A stretch of DNA of 64,000 bases from Pampus argenteus (GCA_036937835.1 CM072861.1:21752001-21816000); one strand, 5' to 3'. Shown: positions 49,591 through 62,865, counted from the stretch's first letter. The notes: generated by a model from the letters alone, not told the origin. Numbers and translations: made by a program.

Positions 49591-50660
49591 TGTGGTCGTT
49601 AAATTATGAGGATGTTTGAATTATTTCCGTGAAACTACATTTTGTAGGATGATTATCAAAGTGCTGACGGAAATCCTGAACATTTGAAATTTACTATTCG
49701 ATGTGATAAGCAATCAAGCAATAAATAGACACGTAACATTGTTTGCACACACACACACACACAGGCATTAATCAGATACGGCCGTCAGACGGACGCTTCA
49801 CGAACTCACATTCCTGTTTGGAGAATATTTAAATCACTGCTGACATGGACAGATGTCCTCTCAGTCCACACAAACACACTCGCATGTTGAAAACGTATGC
49901 ACACATACGTGCCACCACCACCACGATGAGTCGTCGGCGGTGTTTTTCCCGATACCATTCGAGTACAGATGGTTTCATATATATATTTAAGGGCAAAGAC
50001 ATGTACACACTCCATTAAAGGCATCACCACTGGTGTTCCTGCAGGTGGTTGAGCCACACGGCAGCCCGTATGTCAGACTGATGGCCTGATGATCATCATC
50101 TATGACATAGACAGGCCGCAAGCAGCCCCGGGGACATCTGCAGGGCCGCACAGTCGCATTTTGGATGACATCACCGGCTCTGACCTCGCAGTGGGGACAT
50201 CGCTAAAGGCGAGGAGTGTCTCATTTGACTGAGCAGAGCGCGAGTTAATGCAAGATGGAGATTATGACTCGCTCGCCGTGAACCGCTTACTGTACTCACT
50301 GCTGTTATACTGGAAATGAACGGTAGAGGAAACACACAGGACCATTATTTGTATTTGAGAACAGAGCTGAGACAACAGTAACGTCCTTTTGCTGGGATTC
50401 ACTCCGCATGTGTAGCCGCGTGTAGCGTTATTCTCTCAACAAATAGATGACTTAGATTTGACCACGACAACTAGAAACGTATGTAAGTAAAATAATACGC
50501 CTTTGATGAATTAATTATTAAGGTACATGTGACTATTGCTTCTACGTCATATAGTGTTTAGGTGTCTTTAACAGTGTGATCATCAGCTTTTATTTAGACT
50601 TTTAATGCTTATTAATGTCAGTATCTAAGCAACCACTCTGACTTCACTCATTACTGTAAT

Positions 50661-50760
50661 TAAGTCTAAATGGACTTATTTGTACTTTACTATTTCCAAT
50701 TTCTTCTACTTTATACTTCACCACATTTATTTTTTTTACTATACAAACATCCTACTTGCT
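50661..50760. repeat. Degenerate copy of a common teleost interspersed repeat
   Basis: TTTGTACTTTACTATTTCC and CTACTTTATACTTCACCACA strongly recall the widespread percomorph repeat with TACTTTAC...TATTTCCATTTT...CTACTTTATACTTC...CCACTACATTT. Only part of the consensus is kept. The identification is from memory of the wording, not from a search. Confidence 0.5.
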
Positions 50761-52172
50761 TGCTGTTTAAAGGCAGGTGGAGAGAGTCAGAATCAAATCC
50801 TTTACATCCATAATCCTGAAGCTGCATTATCACTGCTTGATATGAAGAGTCTGTAGTTTTTCACCGCAAAAGTTTTCACCAAAGTGACCCCTCCCAAATG
50901 GCTGTGAGTAGAGGGGGGGGAGGGGATCCAGAGACATAGATTATGTCTGATTGATGATATCTGGAGGACAGGTTAGATTATTCCTCTCCAGATTTATGGT
51001 GTCTGAAGAAGAACCCCATTTCTAACTTGATGATTATGGCTGGAGGGCTCAGCAGGTTGTTCACACGTGTTTATGTGCATGAGTGCAATTTTTTCAGGAC
51101 ACAGTACCCTGAGACTGATGTGCCTTGTGTGTAATAAAGAAGCGGTATAATGAGATGCCTAACTTTCCCTTTTTGAATGATATTTTACATTAAAAATGTA
51201 AATTAAAAAGTCCCCCCTTCACCACACCCCGAACCCCCCTCTCCTCATCACCATGTCCAAAACAATTTTCTGCATGGATCCCTTGCGGTAGTGAAATAGA
51301 GTGTATGTTTGAGCGTGCATGCTTGTGTGTGTGTGTGTGTGTGTGTTTGTGTGTGTGTGCGTGCGTGTCCGTCCTCATCTGGACCCTAACTGATAGTGAT
51401 TGCATTTCCATCCGATTTTCTCCCAGCAAAGAGGAGAGCAGTGCCCAGACGGAGAAATGGGATCAGAGGGAGAAACTCATCTTCCCTTCCCAGACACTTT
51501 CCAGAGTGTGTGGTCATGCCGACATACACGCACACACACACATACCATGAATGGTGTCCTCTATTACTTGGGATATTAGCATCACTAATGAGGTGTGAGA
51601 GATGGACAGAGATGGAGCAAGTGGAAGAGGGGAAAAGAGGTGGATCAGAGAAACAGAGCGAGAGAGGAATGGGAGTATTAGAGAGAGGGAATATCAATCT
51701 CATTCATTGCAGGGGAGTCGGAGAGAAAGTGAGAGTTGGCGAGAAATGGAGTGAGCAGAAATTTATTGGAAGAGAAAAGAGCAAGAGTAGAAGGAAAGGG
51801 AGGAGTGCAAGCGAAAGGTACAGCGAGAACTGAGAAGTGGCGATTTCCCATCTGAAACCATCTGCTCTGTGGTCAGGTGTTAGTGTGTGTGTGTGTGTCC
51901 ATATTATCACACACACACACACACACATATGTAAGATGCTACTACAGGAGGATTTCACGATTCATTGAGAGGGGATGAGAGGATATCCTGACTCACTAAA
52001 CAATGGCTTTAAGAGATGCTTTCACTCATCCTACTCATTTATACTTTCGCCGTTTCAGAGGAGTCGTGCCCACTGGACACCTGTTCTGATAACTCAACAT
52101 TGACAAGCTTATCGTGCTGCCTAATTCCACATACAGTCAGTAACACACAAGTAATGAAACAAACCTGCAGTC

Positions 52173-52176
<4 letters not shown>

Positions 52177-52213
<37 letters not shown>
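52177..52213. repeat. (GT)n microsatellite
   Basis: About 37 bases of GT. Confidence 0.95.
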
Positions 52214-52216
<3 letters not shown>

Positions 52217-52340
52217 ACTCCAGATAGCATCTTTGCTCTAGATAAACTTATTGTTCTTGCCTCTAACCACTATCTTCCTGTTGTAGGAGAAAACTGTTTC
52301 ACTCGTTCAGTACAAAATCCAGAGAATCGCTCCTTATCCA

Positions 52341-52386
52341 TCTCCTCACCGCGTCTCCTCACCGCGTCTCCTCACCGCGTCTCCTC
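52341..52386. repeat. 13-base tandem repeat
   Basis: Three and a half copies of CTCCTCACCGCGT at a strict 13-base spacing (GCGT at 52351, 52364 and 52377). The repeat is CpG-containing, unusual for this intron. Confidence 0.85.
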
Positions 52387-54987
52387 TCCTCCTTCCATCC
52401 ATCCACTTTCTGTTTTACCCCTTTTTCCATCTGGCGCCTCTCAGACTTTTTTTTTGTTCTCCCTGCACCTCATTTGGGCAATCACTCTCTTCTCTTTATT
52501 CTTCCCCATTCCTCCTCTTCCTGCCCTCTTTCTTTTTTTGTCTGTCATAGCTCGATCGAGCGCAGTCATTTGCCGCTATAGTCTATAGCTAGAAGCCCTC
52601 TCGCTGAGATAGATGCCTGCCTATGAAAGAGATTTGTTTCCTTTACTGTCACTGTGCAATAATCAGCCACTCTAACGTAATCAACATATTGCCCTTGCAG
52701 TAAATACAGCTGAAGCAAGGGGGTCCGCGCACATTTGTGTGGGCATGTGAGCTTCTGTGTGTGTGTGTGTGTGTGTGTGTAGATGGTTGGGGAGCGGGTG
52801 GATGTTTTTGAGAGTTATGAGAGTTTATGTGCATGTGTACCTGCAGTTGTGTGGATGTGGATCTATTCATTTTCAGCACACGTAAATGCATATTCACATG
52901 CATGTGTGTGCCATGTGACAGAGAGAGATGATTCTTGGTGAAAAAGCAGTTTGTTAGCGAATTAGAGTTAATTAGCCAACTTTCAGTTCCCAATGCTGTA
53001 ATTGGGCCCATTTCTCTCTGTTTCCTCCAGCTGGCGTCTCTCATCCACTGCGGAGAAAAGAGGGGAGAGAGAAAGGAGGGCTGAGTCAGAGGAGTGTGTG
53101 TGTATGTGTGGGGGGAGGTTGGAGTTTGGGGAGGGAGAGCAGAGGGTGCATTACATGTCTGTAGGGGTCTGTGGAGTGCTAGTGAGCCTACCCCCTGGGG
53201 GTAAAAACCACTTGTGCTGGGGATTGAGACAGTAAGAAGTATTAACCAAGAAATAATGACGAAAGGAAGGCTGATGGGAATGAAAATCTAAAAGAACGCG
53301 GAGGGCGGAGAGGAAGTGGAGAGGGGTGAAAGGAGGGGGTAGAGGGTGGGGTGTGTGACAGAAATGTTGAAGGATGAGAGGGGAAGCGGTGAAACCATAA
53401 GCCATTACAAATTGAGGAAGTGTGGATACACCATGGAATAACACGGAAAGGCAGCGTCCAAGTCCAGAACTTTCTCCCTCTTCCTCTCTCCAACCCTTTC
53501 CTTTCCGCATCGGTCTAATAAACCCAGAAATGCCATAAAGATAACGTTTAAAGAAGACAAGACTGCAGCGTCTAGTTGAGAAATAACGCAACATATAAAA
53601 AAAAAATACAAAAAACGGCGATGGATGGCAGAACAAGAGGGAGGCGAGGGAGTCGAGTAGCGAAGAAGGAGTGATGAAAGAGGAGAACGGGTCCTCTCTT
53701 GGTGCTGCCGCGTGATGATCAGTAGAGTCTAATGAAGGTGCAGATGTCCCACAGGAGTCCTGCGCTTTCTTGACGACCACTGGGAATGGCAATTAATGCG
53801 CGGTGTACTGAAGGAAGATGCACACACACACACACACACCACACACACACTGGTTGGAGCACACATTCAGACACACAATTTACATAAAATGTACCACAGC
53901 TCCTCTTGTCATAGTTTAGATTCAAACGCAGTGCAAACAGTATTTGGTGCATTCAGCCATTTTGCACTTATCAGGTTATATAATGTAAATGGTGACTAAA
54001 GAGCAATATTATTTCCCATTATTTCATACCAGCAGCAGACAGAATAGCACACTGCTCAAGTGATTTCCTCCATTGTGCATGTAACCACCCAGAACTCTCA
54101 ACAACATGGCCCTTTTTTTTCTTCTTCTATGGATTCCCTGCACAAAGGAGCTCTGTTCCCTCTGCTGTGTTGCCCTATATTTCTTATACAAGCCTTATGT
54201 GTATATCTCTGCAACTGAATCCCCTACCACTGACCCTGTGCTCATTATATTATTGATATTTTTATTCCAGTGAGTAGAGATATAAGATAAGAGTTGGAGT
54301 GGGATACAAGGCTCAGGTGTTGGGGTCCCTGCACTGCGGATTAGCGGGAGGAGAGCAGCGTTGTGTGTGTGTGTGTGTGTGTGGAACAACTACTTTTAGA
54401 GCAGGTCACTGAAGGGCTGCACAGTTATGTAAAGATGAAAGGATAAACTGCTGAGACCTGAGAGTGGAGAGAAATGGACAGAGTAAGAGATAAAGAAGAG
54501 TGCGTGTGCATAAGTGTATCTTTTCGTAGACATCTGTGCGTGAATGAACGTGTGTGTGTGTGTGCGCGTGCGTGCATGTGAACACTTGGCAAATGTTATG
54601 TTGGTCCGCCCTCTTCTGAGATAAAAGCGTCTGCCTCTATACCGCTGAGACTTCGGCCTAATGGCACTACAAGACTGAAGCTGACACACGTGGTTGGAGA
54701 AAGGGTGGTGGTGGTGGGGGTGGCATTACAGAAACCATGGGTGGATAACGTGAATATCGTCTCTGGCATTTGCACTGCAGGAGGTTGGAAATGGGCCCCT
54801 CCTGCACCTCTTGTAGTCACAGACCGGCAGAAACTTTCTTTCTTTTTTTCCCACTTTGTTCTCTGTTTTTTTATCCATTGAAATTACCTTGACTTTTGTA
54901 TATGTCAATTGAAATTGTTCATTCCTTCTTCTCATTTTTCATTCTGCTCTGTGCTGTACCTACTCGCTGCCCATTGAAAATGTTTTG

Positions 54988-54990
<3 letters not shown>

Positions 54991-55044
<54 letters not shown>
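54991..55044. repeat. (GT)n microsatellite
   Basis: 54 bases of uninterrupted GT. Confidence 0.95.
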
Positions 55045-55047
<3 letters not shown>

Positions 55048-55933
55048 CTGCATTAGAGACCAGAGCAAAAATATTTTTCTTCTCCTGTGCCTGGCCTGCC
55101 ATCCTTTATCAGCTACAAATGGGTACAGAAACATTAAAGCTACAAGCCAAGGTTCTGTATTCAGCCAAGGGCTTCTTTGGCCCAGAGTTCAGCCTTTCAG
55201 CTGTAAATTCCTCAGCTGTAAAAGGAGATTGACTCCAGTTATTTACTTTTACCAAGGACGTGCAGTTTATTACAAAGGATGGAATAAGCCATCTGTGAAA
55301 CATTTCTTAAAACGCACACACACACACGCACACACACACACACGCGCACACACTGATAGTTTGGTGTCAGACAGCAGAGGTGCTATCAGTTGTAGTTAAG
55401 GAGGAGGGGTCTTAGTTACCTCTAGGTTAATGATCCTCATTAATATGCGCTAATATACCCCAGGTCATGCAGTAATTAAAAATCTCATCTGACGCTCTCA
55501 GCTTAAACTGACTGACTTGGCTCCGTCCTACAAAGATTAGCATTTATTATTTGTCTCCCAGGTTTGTAGTTCGTAGCGAGGGGGGGGGGTGAGACTAATA
55601 GCCTAATGTTGAACATTTGACGAGGCTGTCTTATCTCCTGCATTGCGTAGTAAAGTCTTTTTGCCCCTGCTTGGCTGGGCACAACTGTTTATGAGCTGAA
55701 TCGCTTTGCAGGTTGTGCCTTGGAGAGTTGCATCACGTTTGCGAGAGAGTGTTTGTGCAAAATGGGCACACAAACAAGCACTCACAAACACACACTCACA
55801 CAGGCATACACCTAGATGCAACAACTGCATGTGAAGTCCATCAGCATGGGGACTTCCATATTCCTCTGAGTCAGCTGATGTCAGCTGATGCAAGCTGTGC
55901 TAATTGTAAGGCTGTATGACGATTGCATGTTTT

Positions 55934-55987
55934 GATAGATAGATAGATAGGTAGGTAGGTAGGTAGGTAGGTAGGTAGGTAGGTAGG

Positions 55988-56035
<48 letters not shown>

Positions 56036-56036
56036 C
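55934..56036. repeat. Compound tetranucleotide array (GATA)n-(GTAG)n-(GATA)n
   Basis: GATA units (55934-55950), then GTAG units (about 55951-55989), then GATA units to about 56035. The inner block differs from the outer ones by a single A to G change repeated in every unit. Confidence 0.95.
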
Positions 56037-56140
56037 AGATTTTTGCATTTGCATTTCCGCTCCATCAACACATAAACTGCATCAGACAACTCGTTTGCTG
56101 AAGTGGGCCTTAGAGGCTTGTGACTCAACCTATCCTTGTA

Positions 56141-56141
<1 letters not shown>

Positions 56142-56177
<36 letters not shown>
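56142..56177. repeat. (CA)n microsatellite
   Basis: About 36 bases of CA. Confidence 0.95.
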
Positions 56178-56178
<1 letters not shown>

Positions 56179-58194
56179 CCACTCAGCCATCCATGACCCA
56201 AGCATCAGCCACTTCAAAGGGCCCAGACATGCATGGTAATCTCCAACCGCTTCTCTCCACTCCCCTCTCTTCACACTCACAAACGCCATCACAGCTTCAC
56301 GGGGACGGACGCTACGGGGGGGAAAGTGGGCCAATCTATATCTGTGTCTTATCTATATCCATAAATGTGTGGCCCAAGTTTGTGCTGCACCTTTCATTCC
56401 ATTTGAGCTCCCAATCTGCATGTAATTAACATCTGATTTACTAAGGCGGCTGCTAATAATGCAATCAGTGATTAGGACCGCCTCCTAAGCACATTCTGCA
56501 AGCGACGAGGAGCTCAAAAGGTGCAGTTCAGCAGCAGATGGGGAAAAAAAAAACATAAAACTTTGTAATAAAACGACATTTCAAAATGTCACTTCCATTA
56601 ACTGAGCCCACAATTAATCTAACTGGCAAAATAAATTAGTCATCTATTTCTGTATGATAAACTTGTAATAATTAACCATTTATAAAAATAAAATAAATTT
56701 AAAAAAAAGTCTGTAAAAGTAAGTCATTAAACAGAAATAGTTATAATTATTAAAGGTTGCAGAAAAGAAAGATTACTTTAAAAAATAAAATAAATAGAAG
56801 CCATCACAGTCACTTCACTTTTCCTTTCTCTCCTTTCTTTCTTTGAGGTGCACTCACATCACAGTATGTATACGTCATCGCGGATTATGTTAAGTTTTCT
56901 CTCTTGTTTTGTTTTAAGGTGAGAATTATCCCTGCTACAGTGACCCTGGCACATTGGAAGAGCTTTTTTGGAAAATAAAATGGAATTGACCCGAGTTATT
57001 GTATCGCCTCCAATTATCTGTGCAATCCTCCTTCAAATGCATGCGCGTGATAGGGAGAAGCACGTAAAGGTGTATCTCAGATGACGGCTGAAATACGCTT
57101 TCACGCCGTTGTGTCTCTTTGATAAGTAGCACACGCGTCCCTGAGGCCGCAGACTGCATCTGAACTAAGGCGCAGGAGGCTCAGTAAATTTGGCCCAGAG
57201 TGTGGAGACTCCAGGCTGTTCACCTTGAGAGAGAAAGTGCTCAACAGTAAGCTAGTTAGGAGGAATATAATGTGGATTACTGTGTTTTTTTCAGATCTCA
57301 ATCCCTTTTTTTTCCCTGCTGCTACTATAAATAGATGCTGCAGAACATCAAAGAGTGGGAAGTTGTTTTTTTTTGTTGTTATTTTTTTGTTTTTTCTCAG
57401 CTATAGGCTTTAGATCAGTTGGCTCTAAATACATCACCATTTTTTATTTATTTATTTTTTTGGCTGATCCAAATGCAGAGGATACCAGGCACACTCTGTG
57501 TATGTGTGCATGCACGTGTTTGTAATCATCAAAGGAGACGCTGCTGACTCAGCCTCACATGCTCTCACTGTCTCCCTCACACACACACACACACACACGT
57601 TAATTAACATAATAAAAAAAGATATTTCATTGAAATTGAGTTTATTCATGAGATTACGCTACAATAGACTACAACATGCCATCTTTGACTGTACAAGGTC
57701 ACAAACTAGCAGATCTGCATCACAAACAAATCGCTCGCCATCACCTCTTCTCCCGGGGCTCTTCCTCTCTCACTTCTTTTCTCTCTTTTCTTGCTCTGAT
57801 TTCTCCTTGTTTTTCAGCTGTTTTCTGTTCTTTGTGTGCCTTTTTAATGGAGTTACATTGTCATAGCAACTACAGCAATACCAGTTGATTCGGTGGATTC
57901 AACTGCTATGTTGAATAGGTATTTGTGTAGGCACCTGTGCGCGTGTGTGTGTGTGTGTGTGCATATACAGTATGTGACTGTGTATTCTTGTGTGTGTAAT
58001 TCAGCATGCATTTGATTGTTGATGACATCCTTTCATATGCAGGGTAATGGTGGGTATAGTAGTTTTCTTTTTGCATGAGGCTTGACATTTTATTGAAATG
58101 TAAATAAAATGTTTTTTTTTTCTGTTGAAAAGAACAATAGAGGCTTTTTTTTTTTATCCGCCATAAAATTATCGGAGACTTGACTATAACCAGA

Positions 58195-58330
58195 CATTAT
58201 CTTAAGCCATCAGAGTGGGCACTTGGGGTGTTGTAGGTAGGTGTGAACAATTAATTTAAGCTCCAGTGGCTCATATTTAAGTGCTAATTAATGAAGATGT
58301 CAATTATGAATTAGTTTTTTACTTTTGGCA
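58195..58330. promoter_or_regulatory. Candidate conserved non-coding element
   Basis: Repeat-free segment dense in homeodomain cores: CAATTAATTTAAG, GTGCTAATTAATGAAG and GTCAATTATGAATTAG within about 75 bases. Called on motif density; together with 27090-27185 it is one of the stronger enhancer-like stretches. Confidence 0.3.
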
Positions 58331-58980
58331 AAGCTTTTTTTTTTCCTTTTCAAAGCCTTACCTCGATCTTTATCAGAACAGCCTGGCTGCCTTATCTTAA
58401 TTTTTCGGTAAATTGAATGAATTACCGTATATGGTTTTCAACCGTTACCTCACCTCTTTACATGACAAGCAGGTGGAAGTTTGGTTTGTGATGTTGATAC
58501 ATGATTTAATTTATACTAAAGGATCGTAATCCTCTCTTAATTAATGTCCACAACATGTTATCTGGAGTTCCTCCTCACGTGCGCTGAATGTGGCACGGCT
58601 GATCGAAGGAGAAGCTCTTCCCGGCATTTTCTAAATGATGCTGATTTTTATGCACTGCAACATCTAAAAGCTTTCTCCAGTCAAGATAACAAACACACAG
58701 ATATTGGTCTTTCCAGATGCAACATAAATCTAAGAAAAGTCTTTGCAAAGCTGTGAGCAGGTTTCTGTTGCTTTGTTAGTATCTTCACTAACGTGCCAAG
58801 GCCAAATGCTATCTCAAGTCAAGAGCTTGTCCATATGTCACTTGATTCATATGGAATCAGACTCAGTGGTTTGATAATATGAGTTTAATATGAAAGAATA
58901 CTTTTCCTTAGCCGTTAAATTTATTTAAGAGATTGTCTGTGTGCTGTCTCTGTTTGCATAACAAAGGAAATAATTGGGTG

Positions 58981-58982
<2 letters not shown>

Positions 58983-59010
<28 letters not shown>
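58983..59010. repeat. Poly-T tract
   Basis: Run of 28 T residues with no visible retroelement body beside it. Confidence 0.9.
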
Positions 59011-59015
<5 letters not shown>

Positions 59016-59217
59016 CAAGCATCTATGTTGTGAAAAGAAATGACTTCATTTCACATGTTTCTTCTTAGTCCATTATTATATTTAATATTATTTATATGTT
59101 ATTGTTTTAGTCCTGATTTATGTTCATAAATAAAGCTGTATGCAGTTGTTTTGATCACACTAGCTGCAAAAAACTTATGTATCGTTGGGGGGGGGGGGTT
59201 ACTCATTGTGAACAGAA

Positions 59218-59261
59218 CACACACACACACACACACACACGCGCACACACACACACACACA
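59218..59261. repeat. (CA)n microsatellite with GC interruption
   Basis: About 44 bases of CA with a central GCGC, preceded by a 12-base G run (59187-59198). Confidence 0.95.
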
Positions 59262-60039
59262 GATATTTCCCCCTCTGCAGATCTATTCCTTTTGAGCCGG
59301 TACAGTACATGTTCACAGGTAATGGAAGGCTGAGAGGATGGGTGTCTATCGCTCTGCACCTGCGGTTGAGGGTCTGTAAGGGTTGTTGCTTGTATGTGTG
59401 CGCGCGTGCACGTACGAGGTGAGTGAGTGTGCGTGGTCATGCATACGTGCGTGTGTTTGCATTTATGTGGGAGGAGGAGGCTATTTATTTTGATTGTTTT
59501 CAATGAGAGTCCAATGCGTAGAATCCATAACAATACCATCAATCCACAGCAGCAGCAACAACATGGATGTAATTTATATGGTAATGCAGCTTCCATGGTT
59601 GCCCCAAGTTACACAGTGGACATCTCTGACAATGGACAGCATGGGTGTGCTGTAGCATCCTAATGCTACGTATAGTCACACACACGCACACACACACGCA
59701 CGCACGTACACACACTTTCCCAGCAAAGGGAAAGCTTGTTTCAATTAGCAGATGCAGATAGGTGCTGGCTGCCTCTAGGTCAAAAGGTTGAGTGTATTGC
59801 TTCGTGTCAGCTTGTGTCTGTTCTCATTTTCCCTTTTTTAAAATGGAAAAAACACACACACAGCCACTTGAGTCAGGAGAGCCAAATGTTGGAAATAGTC
59901 AGAGATGATGTTTGGTTAGAATCAACAAGATATCCAAATGAAAGGACCAAAATTGGCTGTTTGGCCATGCACTCCAGAGCGACCCAGGAGCATTCATACG
60001 ATCGTTCGACTCCATCAGCAGTAATAGACAGAACAACAT

Positions 60040-60250
60040 CGTTTGTCTCTGCTTTCCAAAACCGTTATGAATCACTGTTTTGAGAAATAATTATGTTTTA
60101 TGGTGTGACAACGCTGGTTAAGATTAGGTACTGAAAAACACATAGGTTAGGGATGGGGAAAGATCATAAAAGGATCAAACCGAGTGTGTGTGTGTGTAAA
60201 AGTTACTACTTCCTTAAAGTTGTCATGGCAACAGCAAACCCCACAACAAT
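60040..60250 (+). repeat. Interspersed repeat, copy B (plus orientation)
   Basis: The core 60058-60130 aligns to the reverse complement of 49449-49520. Downstream, ACATAGGTTAGGGATGGGG and ACTACTTCCTTAAAGTTGTC recall wording common in percomorph repeats (GGTTAGGG...AAAGATCAT...ACTACTTCC). A short GT array (60184-60198) interrupts it. Family unnamed; limits approximate. Confidence 0.65.
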
Positions 60251-61701
60251 CATAGTTAGATAATTTTTTTAAAAAACTTTCCAGTCCACTTTTTGCAAGT
60301 TAGGATGTAGTAATGTCGTAGTGCACCTTACACCGTGAATACATGTGCAATGTCACGACTCTGAAGGAGCTTTGAGGTCATTTTATACAACAGTCATATC
60401 CTAACGAACTAATAACTAACTAATAACAGTCATTCAATATGTTTTCTCTTTTGTTTTTCTTTGTAAAGTTCTGTTGATGTAAGGACGTATTGGGCTTCTA
60501 TTATTCACATACACATACACCTTGTGCTGAAGTCAAAGGCAGGTAATTATCTACCATCTCTTACTCCTGAATGGCTTCACAGTCATCTTTCAGCAGAGGT
60601 GTGGGGTTCGATTTGTGGGTTGACATGATGGAGCAATGCAGAGGTCTTTTAAAGGTCTGCCTGTATCTTTTTCGTATCTCTAATTTCTCACACACATATA
60701 TTTCTTAAAAGCCTCGGCTTTCATGTAATTAATATTGTTCGCTAACATCCAGTTTAAAATCTGCAAATTTAAAAAGATGACAGGTGGTGTCAATGACGAG
60801 ATAGTTAATCTGACAGGGCTGTCGGGGGTTCATCAAACAAGGACTGTTCGGAGGAAGTGCTGTTAACTAAAGTGAGCAGCATGTTCCTACACCGGAAAAC
60901 ACAACTTTTGGGTGCATGCGAACAGTTTTAAGAGTATTTTTCAGTGAAAAATCTGTGACGACGAGCTTCTCTTATGTTCTCAAATGCTGTTTTGGAGAAC
61001 AAAATAAACGTAATGTTTTGAATCCGGATAGCACCTTATTCCCAGCTGGAAGGCATCTTCAGCATAAAGCTACAGGCTGTTTGTGTGTGTTTGAGTAGAG
61101 GGGCGCCGTAGTTTTTGGAGCAATGGAGTGATGCAGGTGGGATGAAAGAGAGGAGCCGAGCTCGAGGCTAAAGAAGAACCCTGATACTCTGTTACACATC
61201 AAAGAAAGAGCCAGTGATACAATCATCTTTATATGCTGTGCAAGCCCAACTTTATTAATTAAAACGCTGTTGAATCATCCTCTCATCTCTCCCTTCCGTC
61301 TTGGCTCATTTTATCACTCATTTTCTGCAGCGGCGCTGATTACAAAAGGAAAGAAGAAGAGGGGAGGGGAGAGAGTGTGGGGGAACACATTCAAGGTATC
61401 GAGCGGATGAACCCGGACCGTTCCTGTTGCGTACGCTCACACATAAAGACGACAACAGGTGTGCGTCTTGCTGCAGCCGAGGGAAAATGTGGGATATCAA
61501 AAAAAAAAAAAAAAAAATGAGTGAATAAGAGGAAAGAGGAGGCAAGGATTTGAGGAAAGAGGAGGGACGGGGGGAACAGGAAGAGGGATGAGATGGAGGA
61601 GACAGACTGCACTGTATAGATAAATAGAGAAAAGGGCCCATTGTGTCAGCAGCTGTCATCACTAAATAGCCCTCAGATCACTGTCAGACACTATCACACG
61701 T

Positions 61702-61737
<36 letters not shown>

Positions 61738-62689
61738 GTGCATACTTACACACCCACACACACAAATTGACTGACAGCTCCCCCTCAGTCCAACATCTGT
61801 GCTGACAGCAGCCTTGGTAATGAGTCTCTGCATGTGCCAGCATGGGTGTGTCGCGTCTTTTTCTCCCTCTTCCTGCGTAACACTCATTCAATCATTTCAT
61901 GTCTGCCTTATCTTGTTGTTTCCCCCCCTTCTCTTCGTCATCTTAATAGAAGCGCATGCTGATTGACTTAGCAGCACGAGCCACACGAGTAGCAGCTAAA
62001 TGAGAGCAGCATCAAGTGTAAAGTTTTGGGTTTTTTTTTTTCCCAGAGTTGTGATCCAGGTGCGCGCTGCATTTTCACGTAGAGGTGTGGAGGAAGAGAG
62101 GGATGAAAGACGAGGAGGGGAGGGGGGGGGTGAAGCGATGATGAATGGCTCTCGTTAGAGGGGTAATTTGTCTCTTCTTGTCTGACTGGGCTCCAGCTGT
62201 CGCTCCATCCCTCGCTCCACTCCGTTCTCCTCGGCCTACCACTCCTCACCTCAGCCAGATGGGTGGACGGATGGACGGAGCGAGGCAGTGGGGGAGGAAA
62301 GGAGGGAGGAAAAGGACAGAAATACAGACAAGGACGGGGGGATGAGAGGAGAGGAGAGGAGAGGAGTCATTGAACAGTCAACTGATGTAATAATGCCTCA
62401 GCACGGAAAGAGTTGCTGTAGATTCAGAGCAGACGCACGATAACACATCAAAAGCTGTCAAAGTTCTACTTTCTTAAATTGTAATAAAATTATTGATCAT
62501 CGTCACTAATGCCTTCTAATACAGTGCTAACGGCCTTAGTTTTTTTTTTTTCTCCCCATGATACACTTATTTTTCACACTAATCAACACTTGCGAGAGAT
62601 GAGCACAGAGAGAAAGCATTGAGAGACGCACACAGATGGCCGGGGAGGCGGCTGAAGGATGGCAACGAGCAAATCGTCAAGAGAACCAC

Positions 62690-62865
62690 GTGAGCCTCAT
62701 TGCCAAGTCTTTGTTCTAATAACACAAAGCAATTTTCACTGACCTTTCTCGAAATGTAGCGGGCAGAAATGACTGAGTTAAGGATGCCCCACAGCATAAT
62801 TGCTAAGGAGATTAAAGTTCCCTTAATAGCTTTTGGCCAACTAGTGTAATTTTTCCTTTTTTTGT
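62690..62865. promoter_or_regulatory. Candidate conserved non-coding element
   Basis: Repeat-free segment with AACACAAAGCAATTTTCACTGACCTTT (ACAAAG SOX/TCF-like and a TGACCTT nuclear-receptor half site) and CATAATTGCTAAGGAGATTAAAG. Called on motif content only. Confidence 0.2.

Larger units (their letters stand above)
44001..50660 (+). other. tenm2: tenm2 intron, next part
   Basis: Intron with a perfect hairpin (44068-44094), a pyrimidine-rich block (44110-44340), poly-A at 45679-45696, CA and CT arrays at 47361-47418, GT arrays at 48423-48468, 48677-48693 and 49118-49139, CA at 49745-49764, and one interspersed repeat copy. No exon found. Confidence 0.7.
50761..58190 (+). other. tenm2: tenm2 intron, continued
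   Basis: Intron with CA/GT arrays at 51328-51359, 51537-51543, 51881-51926, 52177-52213, 52757-52780, 53820-53840, 54361-54382, 54991-55044, 55314-55351, 56142-56177, 57579-57599 and 57941-57961. Other features are a 13-base tandem at 52341-52386, a GATA/GTAG compound array at 55934-56036, a purine-rich stretch at 53040-53145 and an AT-rich unique stretch at 56560-56800. Purine-rich sequence at 51595-51840 gives long Arg/Glu/Lys open frames that are artefacts. No exon is seen. Confidence 0.7.

Noticed and set aside
51595..51840. Arg/Lys/Glu-rich open frame as a nuclear or ribosomal-type protein
   Set aside because: It is translation of a GA-rich purine stretch; all purine-only codons give charged residues.
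53151..53792. 213-residue minus-strand open frame
   Set aside because: Low-complexity Ser/Phe/Pro/Leu sequence from purine-rich plus-strand DNA; no homology and no neighbouring exons on that strand.
55934..56036. CRISPR-like or spacer-repeat array
   Set aside because: Units are contiguous tetranucleotides without spacers, in a vertebrate intron.
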